From Streptomyces shenzhenensis (GTDB lineage Bacteria > Actinomycetota > Actinomycetes > Streptomycetales > Streptomycetaceae): a stretch of DNA of 64,000 bases. Positions within the stretch are counted from its first letter, which is position 1. Every line of letters starts with the position of its first letter. Location of the stretch: NCBI RefSeq assembly GCF_003688995.1, contig NZ_PENI01000004.1:372001-436000 (forward strand), read 5' to 3'. The notes beneath the pieces are model-generated. The model did no database searches, was not told the DNA's origin, and saw only the letters and a list, made by a program, of their open reading frames with translations. The translations under genes and the position numbers were made by a program. Positions 53,875-61,811 of this stretch are shown here, piece after piece.

Positions 53875-53990
53875 TGGCTGGTCGCGCAGTTCCCCGCGCC
53901 CCTTCAGGGCGCTGCCGCATCGGCCTGAACGGCCTCGTCCTCAAACGCCGGACGGGCTGACCTACGTCAGCCCGCCCGGCGTTCGTTTTG
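53875..53990. terminator. Two dispersed repeats in tandem, ending in a terminator hairpin
   Basis: A copy of the GCGCAGTTCCCCGCGCCCCT element (about 53885) is followed by copy 2 of the 30-bp repeat (53930-53959, inverted relative to 5841-5870). The repeat supplies the left arm of a 16-bp hairpin (53946-53961 with 53966-53981, one mismatch) followed by TTCGTTTT, between the convergent glyS and chitinase genes. Confidence 0.85.
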
Positions 53991-54005
53991 CGGTCCGCCG
54001 CGGGC

Positions 54006-55067
54006 TCAACGGCCCTGCAAGGACTTCGTGTTGTCGCCGAAGGTCCAGTTCTTTGCGCCGTCCCAGTTGATCGACCAGGTCATCAGGCCCTTGAGCGAGG
54101 AGCCGTAGTGCTGCCAGGCCTGGGAGACCAGCGACGGTGACATGTAGCCGCCGCCCGCCCCGGACTGCGCGGGCAGGCCCGGCACCTGCTTGTCGTAGGG
54201 CACCTTGATGGTCGTGCCCTGCACCACCAGGCCCTGGTCGAGGCAGTCGGTCTGCGCGGTGAAGCCCGCGACCGTGCCCGCCGCGTACGAGTCTCCGGAG
54301 CAGCCGTACATGCTGCCGTTGTAGTACTGCATGTTGAGCCACCACAGGCGCCCGTTGTCCGCGTACTTCTTGATGATGGGCAGGTAGGCGCCCCAGATCG
54401 AGCCGTAGGTGACGCTGCCGCCGGTGACGTAGGCCGTCTCCGGGGCCATGGTCAGGCCGAAGTTCGCGGGCATCTGGGCCAGGATCCCGTCGATGATGCG
54501 GATCAGGTTGGCCTGGGACGGCGAGAGCTGGCTGATGCTGCCGCTGCCGACCAGACCGGTCTCGATGTCGATGTCGATGCCGTCGAAGTTGTATGCCTTC
54601 AGGATCGGGACGATCGTCGCGACGAACCGGTCGGCCACCGTGGTCGAGCTGAGGTCGATGCCCGCCGTGGCGCCGCCGATGGAGAGCAGGATCGTCTGCC
54701 CGGCCGCCTTGGCCGCGCACATCTCCGCCGGCGTGGCCACCTTCACCCCGGCGTCCATGCCGTCCTCCCACAGCGCGGTGCCGTCGGAGCGGATGACCGG
54801 GAAGGCCGCGTTGATCACGTTGTAGCCGTGGGCCGGGATGCGGGAGTCGGTGATGGGGGTCCAGCCGAAGGGCGGGTGCACGCCGTTGGCGGAGCCGTCC
54901 CAGTTCTCCCAGTAGCCCTGGAGGACCTTGCCGGCCGGGCGGGACTTGACGGCGCAGGTGTCGGCCGCGGCCGCGGTGGGGGCGGCGGCGACCGCGAGCG
55001 GGACGAGGACGGCCGCGGTCAGCGCGGCGGCGAGCAGCCGGAGTCGGCGGCGGACACGGCGGGTCAT
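54006..55067 (-). CDS. Secreted GH18 chitinase
   Basis: 353 residues. Arg-rich signal peptide MTRRVRRRLRLLAAALTAAV with a cut near AAAA-DTC. The GH18 catalytic motif is FDGIDIDIETG (DxxDxDxE), with substrate-floor strands SIGGAT, MAPETAY and LMTWSINWD. There is no chitin-binding domain. GGGAGG is 6 bases before ATG 55067. Two DasR-like sites flank the promoter, so it should be induced by chitin-derived N-acetylglucosamine signals as other Streptomyces chitinases are. Confidence 0.93.
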   Translation of the reverse strand: MTRRVRRRLRLLAAALTAAVLVPLAVAAAPTAAAADTCAVKSRPAGKVLQGYWENWDGSANGVHPPFGWTPITDSRIPAHGYNVINAAFPVIRSDGTALWEDGMDAGVKVATPAEMCAAKAAGQTILLSIGGATAGIDLSSTTVADRFVATIVPILKAYNFDGIDIDIETGLVGSGSISQLSPSQANLIRIIDGILAQMPANFGLTMAPETAYVTGGSVTYGSIWGAYLPIIKKYADNGRLWWLNMQYYNGSMYGCSGDSYAAGTVAGFTAQTDCLDQGLVVQGTTIKVPYDKQVPGLPAQSGAGGGYMSPSLVSQAWQHYGSSLKGLMTWSINWDGAKNWTFGDNTKSLQGR

Positions 55068-55121
55068 GCGAGGCCTCCCGGTGGGGGGTGCGGTGAGGTG
55101 TCGTAGGCATGACAGTGCTCG

Positions 55122-55154
55122 TGGTCCAGACCTTTCGTCAAGAGGTCTGGACCA
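55122..55154 (-). promoter_or_regulatory. Chitinase promoter with paired DasR-like sites
   Basis: TGGTCCAGACCT (55122-55133) and AGGTCTGGACCA (55143-55154) flank the minus-strand -35 TTGACG (55141-55136). The 12-mer matches the known Streptomyces chitinase promoter repeat and resembles the DasR site ACTGGTCTAGACCAGT. Confidence 0.82.
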
Positions 55155-55163
55155 AAATGACCC

Positions 55164-55221
55164 TGACAAGTGACAGCTAACAGATGACAGATGACAGATA
55201 TTGAAATCTGTCATCTGTCAT
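55164..55221. promoter_or_regulatory. Clustered TGACA(G) repeats with a long inverted repeat
   Basis: ATGACAGATGACAGAT (55184-55199) is mirrored perfectly by 55206-55221 with a 6-base centre. Two more TGACA copies lie at about 55164 and 55171. The cluster stands 16 bases before the aldo/keto reductase gene and 97 bases upstream of the chitinase gene; it is a likely operator. Confidence 0.75.
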
Positions 55222-55236
55222 GTCAGGGTGGGGCGC

Positions 55237-56247
55237 ATGACGACACACATCCGCACCCTCGGAAACACCGGCCCCCAGACCTCGGCCCTCGGCCTCGGCT
55301 GCATGGGCATGTCCGCGATGTACGGCGAGGCGGACCGGGCCGAATCGATCGCCACCGTCCACGCCGCCCTGGAGGCGGGCGTGACCCTGCTGGACACCGG
55401 CGACTTCTACGCCATGGGCCACAACGAGATGCTGGTCGGTGAGGCGCTGCGCACCGCGCCCGCGGCCCGCCGCGAACAGGCGCTGATCAGCGTGAAGTTC
55501 GGCGCGCTGCGCGACCCGGACGGCAACTGGAGCGGACACGACGGCCGGCCGGCCGCCGTGAAGAACTTCGCCGCCCACTCGCTCCAGCGCCTCGGCGTCG
55601 ACCACATCGACATCTACCGCATCGCGCGCCTCGACCCGGACGTACCGATCGAGGAGACCGTCGGCGCCATCGCCGAACTGATCGAGAAGGGATACGTCCG
55701 GCACGTCGGCCTGAGCGAGGTCGGCCCCGAGACCATCCGCCGGGCCGCGGCCACCGCCCCGATCTCGGACCTCCAGATCGAGTACGCGATCATCACCCGC
55801 GACATCGAGCGGGAGATCCTGCCGACCACCCGCGAACTGGGCATCGGCATCACCGCGTACGGCGTGCTCTCCCGGGGCCTGCTCTCCGGCCACTTCACCC
55901 ACGACCGGCAGCTCGCCGCCAATGACTTCCGTGCCTTCGCGCCCCGCTTCCAGGGCGAGAACCTCCGGCACAACCTCGACCTCGTCGAGGCGCTTCGGGA
56001 GATCGCCGAGCACAAGGGCGTGAGCGTCGCGCAGATCGCCATCGCCTGGGTGCTCTCGCGCGGCGAGGACATCGTGCCGCTGGTCGGCGCCCGCACCCGG
56101 GAGCGGCTGGCCGAGTCGCTGGGCGCCCTCGATGTGACGCTGGACGCGGCCGACCTGGCGGCGATCGAGAAGGCCGTACCGGCGGACGCGGCGGCGGGCG
56201 CCCGCTACCCGGCCGCGCAGCTGGCACACCTCGGCACCGAGCAGTGA
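55237..56247 (+). CDS. Aldo/keto reductase
   Basis: 336-residue NADPH-dependent oxidoreductase with a TIM barrel. LGLGCMGMSAMYGEADRAES, DTGDFYAMGHNEMLVGEAL (catalytic Asp and Tyr), SVKFGALRDPDG (Lys) and VDHIDIYRIARLDPDVPIEE with YVRHVGLSEVG are family blocks. GGGTGGGG lies a few bases before ATG 55237. Substrate unknown. A TetR gene follows after 26 bases and may control it through the inverted repeat upstream. Confidence 0.9.
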   Translation: MTTHIRTLGNTGPQTSALGLGCMGMSAMYGEADRAESIATVHAALEAGVTLLDTGDFYAMGHNEMLVGEALRTAPAARREQALISVKFGALRDPDGNWSGHDGRPAAVKNFAAHSLQRLGVDHIDIYRIARLDPDVPIEETVGAIAELIEKGYVRHVGLSEVGPETIRRAAATAPISDLQIEYAIITRDIEREILPTTRELGIGITAYGVLSRGLLSGHFTHDRQLAANDFRAFAPRFQGENLRHNLDLVEALREIAEHKGVSVAQIAIAWVLSRGEDIVPLVGARTRERLAESLGALDVTLDAADLAAIEKAVPADAAAGARYPAAQLAHLGTEQ

Positions 56248-56273
56248 CCCCCGGGCCGGGTACGGTCTAGGCC

Positions 56274-56870
56274 ATGGCAGCGACCGGCGAGACCCTGACC
56301 AGCGAGCGCATCCTCGAGGCGACCGAGGAGGTGTTGCGCCGCCACGGCCCGGCGAAGGCCACCGTCGTGGACGTGGCGCGCGCCCTCGGCGTCAGCCATG
56401 GCACCGTCTACCGGCACTTCCGTACCAAGGCCGCGCTGCGGGAGGCGGTCACCAAGCGCTGGCTCGACCGCACCTCGGAGCTGCTGGCCGGCATCGTCGC
56501 CGAGGACGGCGACCCGGAGGTCCGGCTGCGGGACTGGCTCGCCGCGCTGTTCGCCGCCAAGCGCCGCAAGGCGGGCCTTGACCCCGAGCTGTTCGCCACC
56601 TACACCGTGCTGACCGACGAGAACGGCGAGGCGGTCGCCGACCACGTCACCGATCTGATCGCCCAGCTGACCCGGATAGTCCGGGACGGGACCGAGTCAG
56701 GCGGCTTCACCGTGTCCGACCCCGCCACCGCCGCCCGCGCCGTCTTCCACGCCACCGGCCGCTTTCACGACCCCGCCTATGCGCGGGAGTGGCAACGCCC
56801 GGGCATCGAGGACGAGTTCACCGCGCTCGTCGATCTGCTGGTACGCGGTCTCAGGTCACCTTCACCGTGA
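56274..56870 (+). CDS. TetR/AcrR family regulator
   Basis: 198 residues. HTH in TSERILEATEEVLRRHGPAK ... VVDVARALGVSHGTVYRHFRTKAAL (about 9-57), then a helical ligand domain. TACGGT (56261-56266) 7 bases before ATG 56274 suggests its own leaderless transcript in spite of the short gap to the aldo/keto reductase gene. The TGACAG palindrome at 55184-55221 is a candidate operator; no such repeat lies at its own start. Confidence 0.9.
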   Translation: MAATGETLTSERILEATEEVLRRHGPAKATVVDVARALGVSHGTVYRHFRTKAALREAVTKRWLDRTSELLAGIVAEDGDPEVRLRDWLAALFAAKRRKAGLDPELFATYTVLTDENGEAVADHVTDLIAQLTRIVRDGTESGGFTVSDPATAARAVFHATGRFHDPAYAREWQRPGIEDEFTALVDLLVRGLRSPSP

Positions 56871-57000
56871 CGGTCGGCGAGCGGACCTTGCCGGATGCCG
56901 CCCGCAGGTGTTCGGCGCGCTTGGTGTGCCCGGTGAAGGTCGCTGTGTGTTGCCGGCCTCGGCGATGACCGAGGGCCGCATGGGCCGCGGGCGACGGGCG
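56851..57000 (-). pseudogene. Remnant of a secreted beta-domain protein (C-terminal end)
   Basis: On the minus strand the last codons before TGA (56853-56851) read TATFTGHTKRAEHLRAASGK then VRSPTVTVKVT, a plausible terminal strand of an Ig-like extracellular domain. Further upstream the sense continues in another frame (SVIAEAGNT), as if a frameshift occurred. No start, signal peptide or remaining body is found. Confidence 0.3.
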
Positions 57001-57064
57001 ACGGGCCGCCTGCGGCGAAGGCCCCCGAGGTGACGGTCGGCGCCGGTTCCGGCGGGCCGCAGCG

Positions 57065-57283
57065 TCAGCGCGGCGGCGGGGAGTCCGCGGGATCCACCGT
57101 TGCCTGGTGGGCCTCGGCCAGATGCTCGGCCGCCTTCAGCCAGGGCAGGAACTGCGCCCCTTGCCGCCAGCCGCAGGTGTCACACCTGATCGTGCGCTGC
57201 ACTCCCGTGCGCTCCACCCTGACCACGTGTTCCCGGCCGTGCCGGTCCCGGCGGCTCACCTTGCTCGTGTTGATCTGCGGCAT
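57065..57283 (-). CDS. Small zinc-finger-like protein, unknown function
   Basis: 72 residues starting MPQINTSKVSRRDRHGREHV, with IRCDTCGWRQGAQF and two later His (AAEHLAEAHQ), a C-x2-C ... H-x5-H arrangement that could bind zinc. Composition and the GGAGA site 6 bases before ATG 57283 support a real gene. I believe similar small proteins are common in streptomycetes, but no function is known to me. It borders the repeat-rich stretch to the right. Confidence 0.65.
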   Translation of the reverse strand: MPQINTSKVSRRDRHGREHVVRVERTGVQRTIRCDTCGWRQGAQFLPWLKAAEHLAEAHQATVDPADSPPPR

Positions 57284-57784
57284 GACGTCTCCAGCGTCCG
57301 TTCACGGCGAGTGCTGTCCGGATCGTGCAGCAAGGAGTGTGCAGGAAGACCAACATCAACAGGGAGCACTTCACACCGAGTTGGCCAAGCCGTGTCCTGC
57401 GGGAGCGTCCCGCTGCTACGGCCAGGCGTTCGGCGACGGCGGAGCCGGAACCGGTGCCGCTTCATGGGCCTGGGCCGGTTCGCTATCTGGTGCGCGTTGC
57501 GGCCCCGCTCGGCCCGCACCCGCTCGCCCGGCCGGTGCGCTCGGACGACCGAGGCCACGCGCCGCGACAGCGGGGTCGTGCTCGCCGCCGCCGGTTCCCG
57601 GGAACCGGCGGCGGCGGTCGACACCCGTCGCACGGCCCGCCGGCCGGCCGACCGCCTGGACGTGCCGGTCGTCCCCGCCGACCGCACCCGCGGCCGGCAC
57701 CGGATCGCGGTGGCTTCCTGTTTCACGGCCCAGGACCGGTTCGCCGCCGAGGGGGCGTGCCCCCTGGGGGCAGGGCTGCAGAGG

Positions 57785-58345
57785 TCGTCCGACGGTGCCC
57801 GCGAATCCCGGACACACCGTGCCCGGGCAGACGCGCGGGCGCCCGGCCGCTTCAATGGCCCCGGTCCGGTCCGCCACCTAGTGCGCTGCGCTGATGGCCC
57901 CCGGATCGCCTCTGCCCCCCTGGGCGCCCACCCCGCGATGGCTCGCCTGGTTCTGCATCGCTACGACCGGATGCTGGCGGCGGCGAAATCGTCCGACGGT
58001 GCTCGCGAACCCCGGACACACCGTGGCCCCGGCAGACGCGTGGGCGCCCGGCGGCTTCATGGCCCGGGGCCGGTCCGCCGCCCAGGGCGCTGGACAGGCC
58101 CCCTGGATCGCCTCCGCCCCTTGGGCGCCCACCCCGCGATGGCTCGCCTGGTTCTGCATCGCTACGACCGGATGCTGGCGGCGGCGAAATCGTCCGACGG
58201 TGCCCGTGAACCCCGGACACACCGTGGCCCCGGCAGACGCGTGGGCGCCCGGCGGCTTCATGGCCCCGGGCCGGTCCGCCGCCCAGGGCGCCGAACAGGC
58301 CCCCTGGATCGCCTGCGCCCCTTGGGCACCGGTGTTGGCGGGACA
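57785..58345. repeat. 201-bp tandem repeat array, about 2.8 copies
   Basis: TCCGACGGTG starts copies at 57788, 57992 and 58193 (steps of 204 and 201). The complete unit contains GGCTCGCCTGGTTCTGCATC, GAACCCCGGACACACCGTGG and CAGGCCCCCTGGATCGCC. Copies 2 and 3 are nearly identical; the first is diverged. ORFs run through all frames, but with shifted translations and no ribosome site. The 500 bases before it (57284-57784) hold no supported gene. Confidence 0.9.
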
Positions 58346-58437
58346 CCGGAGACAGGCCCGAAAAAACCCTCGCAGGTGCTCGTCTCGCCCGATAGGGTCT
58401 CGCGTTGTTCCCGCTGCGGTGAGAGTAGGTTGCGTCA

Positions 58438-58818
58438 ATGGCATGTCGTATCAGTGAGCTCGTGCTCGGTTGCCGTGACCCCGAGGCGCTGGCGCGGTTC
58501 TGGTGCGAGGTCCTGGACTTCGTAGTGCTCCACCGCGAAGCGGACGGCAGCCTCGAGATCGGTCCGCGCGAAGGGTTCGGCGGCCCGCAGCCGACGATCT
58601 TCCTCAGCTGCAGGGACGAGCCGGAGCAGGGGAAGCCCCGGCTGCACATCGACGTCAACGCCACCGACCGCGATCAGGACGCCGAGCTCGAACGCCTCCT
58701 GAAGCTCGGGGCGCGCCCGGCGGACATCGGCCAGACCGGCGAGGAGTCCTGGCACGTTCTCGCCGACCCCGAGGGCAACGAGTTCTGCCTGCTCAAGGCC
58801 CGCCTCAACCCGCTCTAG
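58438..58818 (+). CDS. VOC superfamily (glyoxalase-like) protein
   Basis: 126 residues, two beta-alpha-beta-beta-beta modules. ISELVLGCRDPEALARFWCE opens the first, and WHVLADPEGNEFCLLKA closes the second, the usual metal-site region. Such proteins include dioxygenase-, glyoxalase- and resistance-type members; substrate unknown. Its TAG stop shares CTAG with the stop of the convergent MFS gene. Confidence 0.87.
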   Translation: MACRISELVLGCRDPEALARFWCEVLDFVVLHREADGSLEIGPREGFGGPQPTIFLSCRDEPEQGKPRLHIDVNATDRDQDAELERLLKLGARPADIGQTGEESWHVLADPEGNEFCLLKARLNPL

Positions 58819-60266
58819 CCGCGTCCGGGCGCGCCCACCGCCTGGAGCACTTCGGTCGAGTCCAGGCGCTCGGCCGTCCGCTCGGCGGTGCGGCGGGCCC
58901 AGTGTCCGCTGGTCAGCGCGCCGACGACGAGCACCGCGGCGCCGCACGCGGTGAGGATCCACCAGCCGGGCCGGGCCGCGTCGACGAAGGCCGGGGCGAA
59001 CGCCGCCGAGCCGATGCCGGCCGCCAGCACGGACCCGATCACCGCGACCCCGAGCGTCTGCCCGAGCTGCCGGCTGGTGGAGGCGACGGCAGCCGCGACC
59101 CCCGCCTGGGCCCGCGGCATGCCGGACACCGCGGTGTTGGTGATCGGCGCGTTCACGAAGCCGAAGCCGATGCCGAACAGGACGTACCCGGCGAGCCGGG
59201 AGAGGTCCGAGGTCTCCGCCTCGAACGCGGCGAACAGCACGCTGCCCGCGGTCATCGCGACGCCCGCGATCAGCAGCGGCAGCCGCGGCCCCCGGCTGCC
59301 GACCAGCCGCCCGGAGATCGGCGCGCACAGGAACGTGGGCGCCGCCATGGGCAGCATCCACAGGCCGGCGTGCAGCGCGTCGAGGCCGCGTACGCTCTGC
59401 AGATACAGCGTCGACAGGAACAGGAAGCCGCCCAGCGCGGCGAACGCGCTGATCGCGATGACCGTGGCACCGCTGAACGGCGCCGAACGGAAGAAGCGCA
59501 GGTCGATGAGGGGTTCCGGGCGCCGGGGCTCGTACCGCAGAAGGCCCAGCAGGGCGATCAGGGCGACCGCGGCGAAGGGCAGCACCGTGCCGGCGCCCGC
59601 GTGGGGCGCCTCGATGATGGCGTACGTCAGCGCGCCGAACAGCGCGATCACCAGCACCTGGCCGACCGGGTCGGGGCGGCGGGGGTGGGGAGCGCGGGAC
59701 TCGGGGACGTAGCGCAGGGTGAGCAGGAGGGCGGCGAGGCCGATCGGGATGTTGATCCAGAAGATCGCGCGCCAGCCGACGACCTCCACCAGCAGCCCGC
59801 CGACCAGCGGCCCCGCGGCCATGGATATGCCGATCACGGCGCCCCAGGCGCCGATGGCGCGGGCGCGCTCGCGCGGCTCGGTGAAGGTGTTCGTGATGAT
59901 CGACATGGCGACCGGGTTGAGCATCGAACCGCCGACCGCCTGGATCATGCGGAAGGCGACCAGTGACTCCAGGTTCGGCGCGAGGGAGCACAGCAGCGAG
60001 CCGATCGTGAAGACCGCGAGGCCCGCCATGAAGACCCGCTTGCGGCCGATCCGGTCGGCCGTGGAGCCGGCGAGCATCAACAGTGAGGCCAGTACCAGCG
60101 TGTACGCGTCGATGGTCCACTGCAGCCCCGAGGTGCTGGTGTTCAGTTCGCGCTGCATCGACGGGAGAGCGACGTTCAGGACCGTGTTGTCCAGGCTGAC
60201 GATCAGCAGACTCATACAGCAGATCGCCAGGATCAGCGAACGTCGGCGCGCACTGAGTTGATGCAT
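58815..60266 (-). CDS. MFS drug exporter, DHA2 (14-helix) type
   Basis: 483-residue membrane exporter. LIVSLDNTVLNVALPSMQRE is the motif C/D1 start of DHA2 proteins, LAGSTADRIGRKRVFMAGL motif A, and GAVIGISMAAGPLVGGLL motif C of antiporters. Fourteen hydrophobic segments are expected. TACGAT (60279-60274) 7 bases before ATG 60266 on the minus strand suggests a leaderless transcript. It probably exports drugs or a metabolite by proton antiport; no regulator is adjacent. Confidence 0.92.
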   Translation of the reverse strand: MHQLSARRRSLILAICCMSLLIVSLDNTVLNVALPSMQRELNTSTSGLQWTIDAYTLVLASLLMLAGSTADRIGRKRVFMAGLAVFTIGSLLCSLAPNLESLVAFRMIQAVGGSMLNPVAMSIITNTFTEPRERARAIGAWGAVIGISMAAGPLVGGLLVEVVGWRAIFWINIPIGLAALLLTLRYVPESRAPHPRRPDPVGQVLVIALFGALTYAIIEAPHAGAGTVLPFAAVALIALLGLLRYEPRRPEPLIDLRFFRSAPFSGATVIAISAFAALGGFLFLSTLYLQSVRGLDALHAGLWMLPMAAPTFLCAPISGRLVGSRGPRLPLLIAGVAMTAGSVLFAAFEAETSDLSRLAGYVLFGIGFGFVNAPITNTAVSGMPRAQAGVAAAVASTSRQLGQTLGVAVIGSVLAAGIGSAAFAPAFVDAARPGWWILTACGAAVLVVGALTSGHWARRTAERTAERLDSTEVLQAVGAPGRG

Positions 60267-60384
60267 GAGTTCGATCGTACGCCCGCATCGATAGTGTGTC
60301 TAACTAATGAATCATGCGGGCGTCATGGTCCCGGTTGTCCACAGGCGGGGGCGAGCGGCCGCCGGAGTGCGGGACAATGGGGCA

Positions 60385-61566
60385 ATGCCCACGCCGTCGA
60401 CCACCCTCGTGTCTCCCCTGCGGATCGGCCCGCACACGGTGCAGCCGCCCGTCGTGCTCGCCCCCATGGCCGGGATCACCAACGCGCCCTTCCGGACGCT
60501 GTGCCGGTCCTTCGCCGGAGGCGAATCGATGGATGGAGCCAGCGGGGGCAAGGGGCTCTTCGTGAGCGAGATGATCACGACCCGGGCCCTGGTCGAGCGC
60601 AACGAGAAGACCATGCAGTTGATCCACTTCGACGCGACCGAGCAGCCGCGCTCGATCCAGCTGTACGGGGTCGACCCGGCCACCGTCGGCAAGGCCGTCC
60701 GCATGATCGCGGAGGAGGACCTGGCCGACCACATCGACCTGAACTTCGGCTGCCCGGTGCCCAAGGTGACGCGCAAGGGCGGCGGCTCGGCCCTGCCGTA
60801 CAAGCGCAATCTGCTGCGCGCGATCCTGCGCGAGGCCGTCGCCGGTGCGGGCGAACTGCCGGTGACGATGAAGATGCGCAAGGGCATCGACGACGACCAC
60901 CTCACCTACCTGGACGCCGGACGGATCGCGGTCGAGGAGGGCGTGACCGCCATCGCGCTGCACGGCCGCACCGCCGCCCAGCACTACGGCGGCACGGCGG
61001 ACTGGGCGGCCGTCGCCCGGCTCAAGGAGCATGTGCCGGAGATCCCGGTGCTCGGCAACGGCGACATCTGGTCGGCCGAGGACGCGCTGCGGATGGTGCG
61101 CGAGACCGGCTGCGACGGGGTGGTCGTGGGGCGCGGCTGCCTCGGCCGGCCGTGGCTCTTCGCGGACCTGGCCGCGGCCTTCGAGGGCCGTACGCAGGAC
61201 CTCATGCGGCCGGCCCTGCGCGAGGTCGCCGACGTCATGGTCCGGCACGCGGGCCTGCTCGGCGAGTGGATCGGCGACGAGGCGCGGGGTGTGATCGACT
61301 TCCGCAAGCATGTCGCCTGGTACCTCAAGGGCTTCGCGGTCGGCTCCGAGATGCGCAAGCGCCTCGCGATCACCTCGTCCCTCGCCGACCTCCGGGCCGG
61401 CCTGGACGAACTGGACCTGGACCAGCCCTGGCCCACCGGCGCCGACGGCCCCCGCGGCCGTACCTCCGGCAACAACCGGGTGGTCCTGCCGGACGGCTGG
61501 CTGAGAGACCCCTACGACTGCGCGGGCGTCACGGAGGACGCGGAACTGGACACCTCCGGCGGCTGA
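60385..61566 (+). CDS. dusB: tRNA-dihydrouridine synthase
   Basis: FMN enzyme that reduces uridines in tRNA (393 aa). VVLAPMAGITNAPFRTLCRS opens the barrel, IDLNFGCPVPKVTRKGGGSA holds the catalytic Cys, and GIHGR-like ALHGRTAAQHYGG plus VLGNGDIWS and VVGRGCLGRPW bind FMN. GACAAT (60373-60378) is 6 bases before ATG 60385, a leaderless layout. It is divergent from the MFS gene. Confidence 0.94.
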   Translation: MPTPSTTLVSPLRIGPHTVQPPVVLAPMAGITNAPFRTLCRSFAGGESMDGASGGKGLFVSEMITTRALVERNEKTMQLIHFDATEQPRSIQLYGVDPATVGKAVRMIAEEDLADHIDLNFGCPVPKVTRKGGGSALPYKRNLLRAILREAVAGAGELPVTMKMRKGIDDDHLTYLDAGRIAVEEGVTAIALHGRTAAQHYGGTADWAAVARLKEHVPEIPVLGNGDIWSAEDALRMVRETGCDGVVVGRGCLGRPWLFADLAAAFEGRTQDLMRPALREVADVMVRHAGLLGEWIGDEARGVIDFRKHVAWYLKGFAVGSEMRKRLAITSSLADLRAGLDELDLDQPWPTGADGPRGRTSGNNRVVLPDGWLRDPYDCAGVTEDAELDTSGG

Positions 61567-61811
61567 CGCCTCCTGGGCAGCGCCGACCGCCCGTCCGACA
61601 CGGAGCGGCCATGGCCACGGCGGTGGGCTGGGTGACCGGCCTCGGCGCCTTCCGGGCGGCGTACGTCTCCTGACGAGCCGGGTGCGGACCAACGCACCGG
61701 AGGGCCCCGCCGGGGTGGCTGCGGCGCCACCGCCGGCCGGTCCCTCTGGCAGGTGCCGTGGGGCGGGCCCGGGGCACGCGCGTGCTTCGAGGCCGCCCCG
61801 GGACGGGGCGG
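61567..61811. other. Short intergenic region, nothing recognised
   Basis: 245 bases between the convergent dusB and sulfatase-like genes. No repeat of the dispersed families, no U-tract hairpin and no supported ORF. Confidence 0.5.

Noticed and set aside
57107..58525. A 472-residue + strand frame over the 201-bp repeats
   Set aside because: It overlaps the convincing 72-residue minus gene and the VOC gene in other frames, lacks a ribosome site, and gains its length only because the repeat period is a multiple of three.
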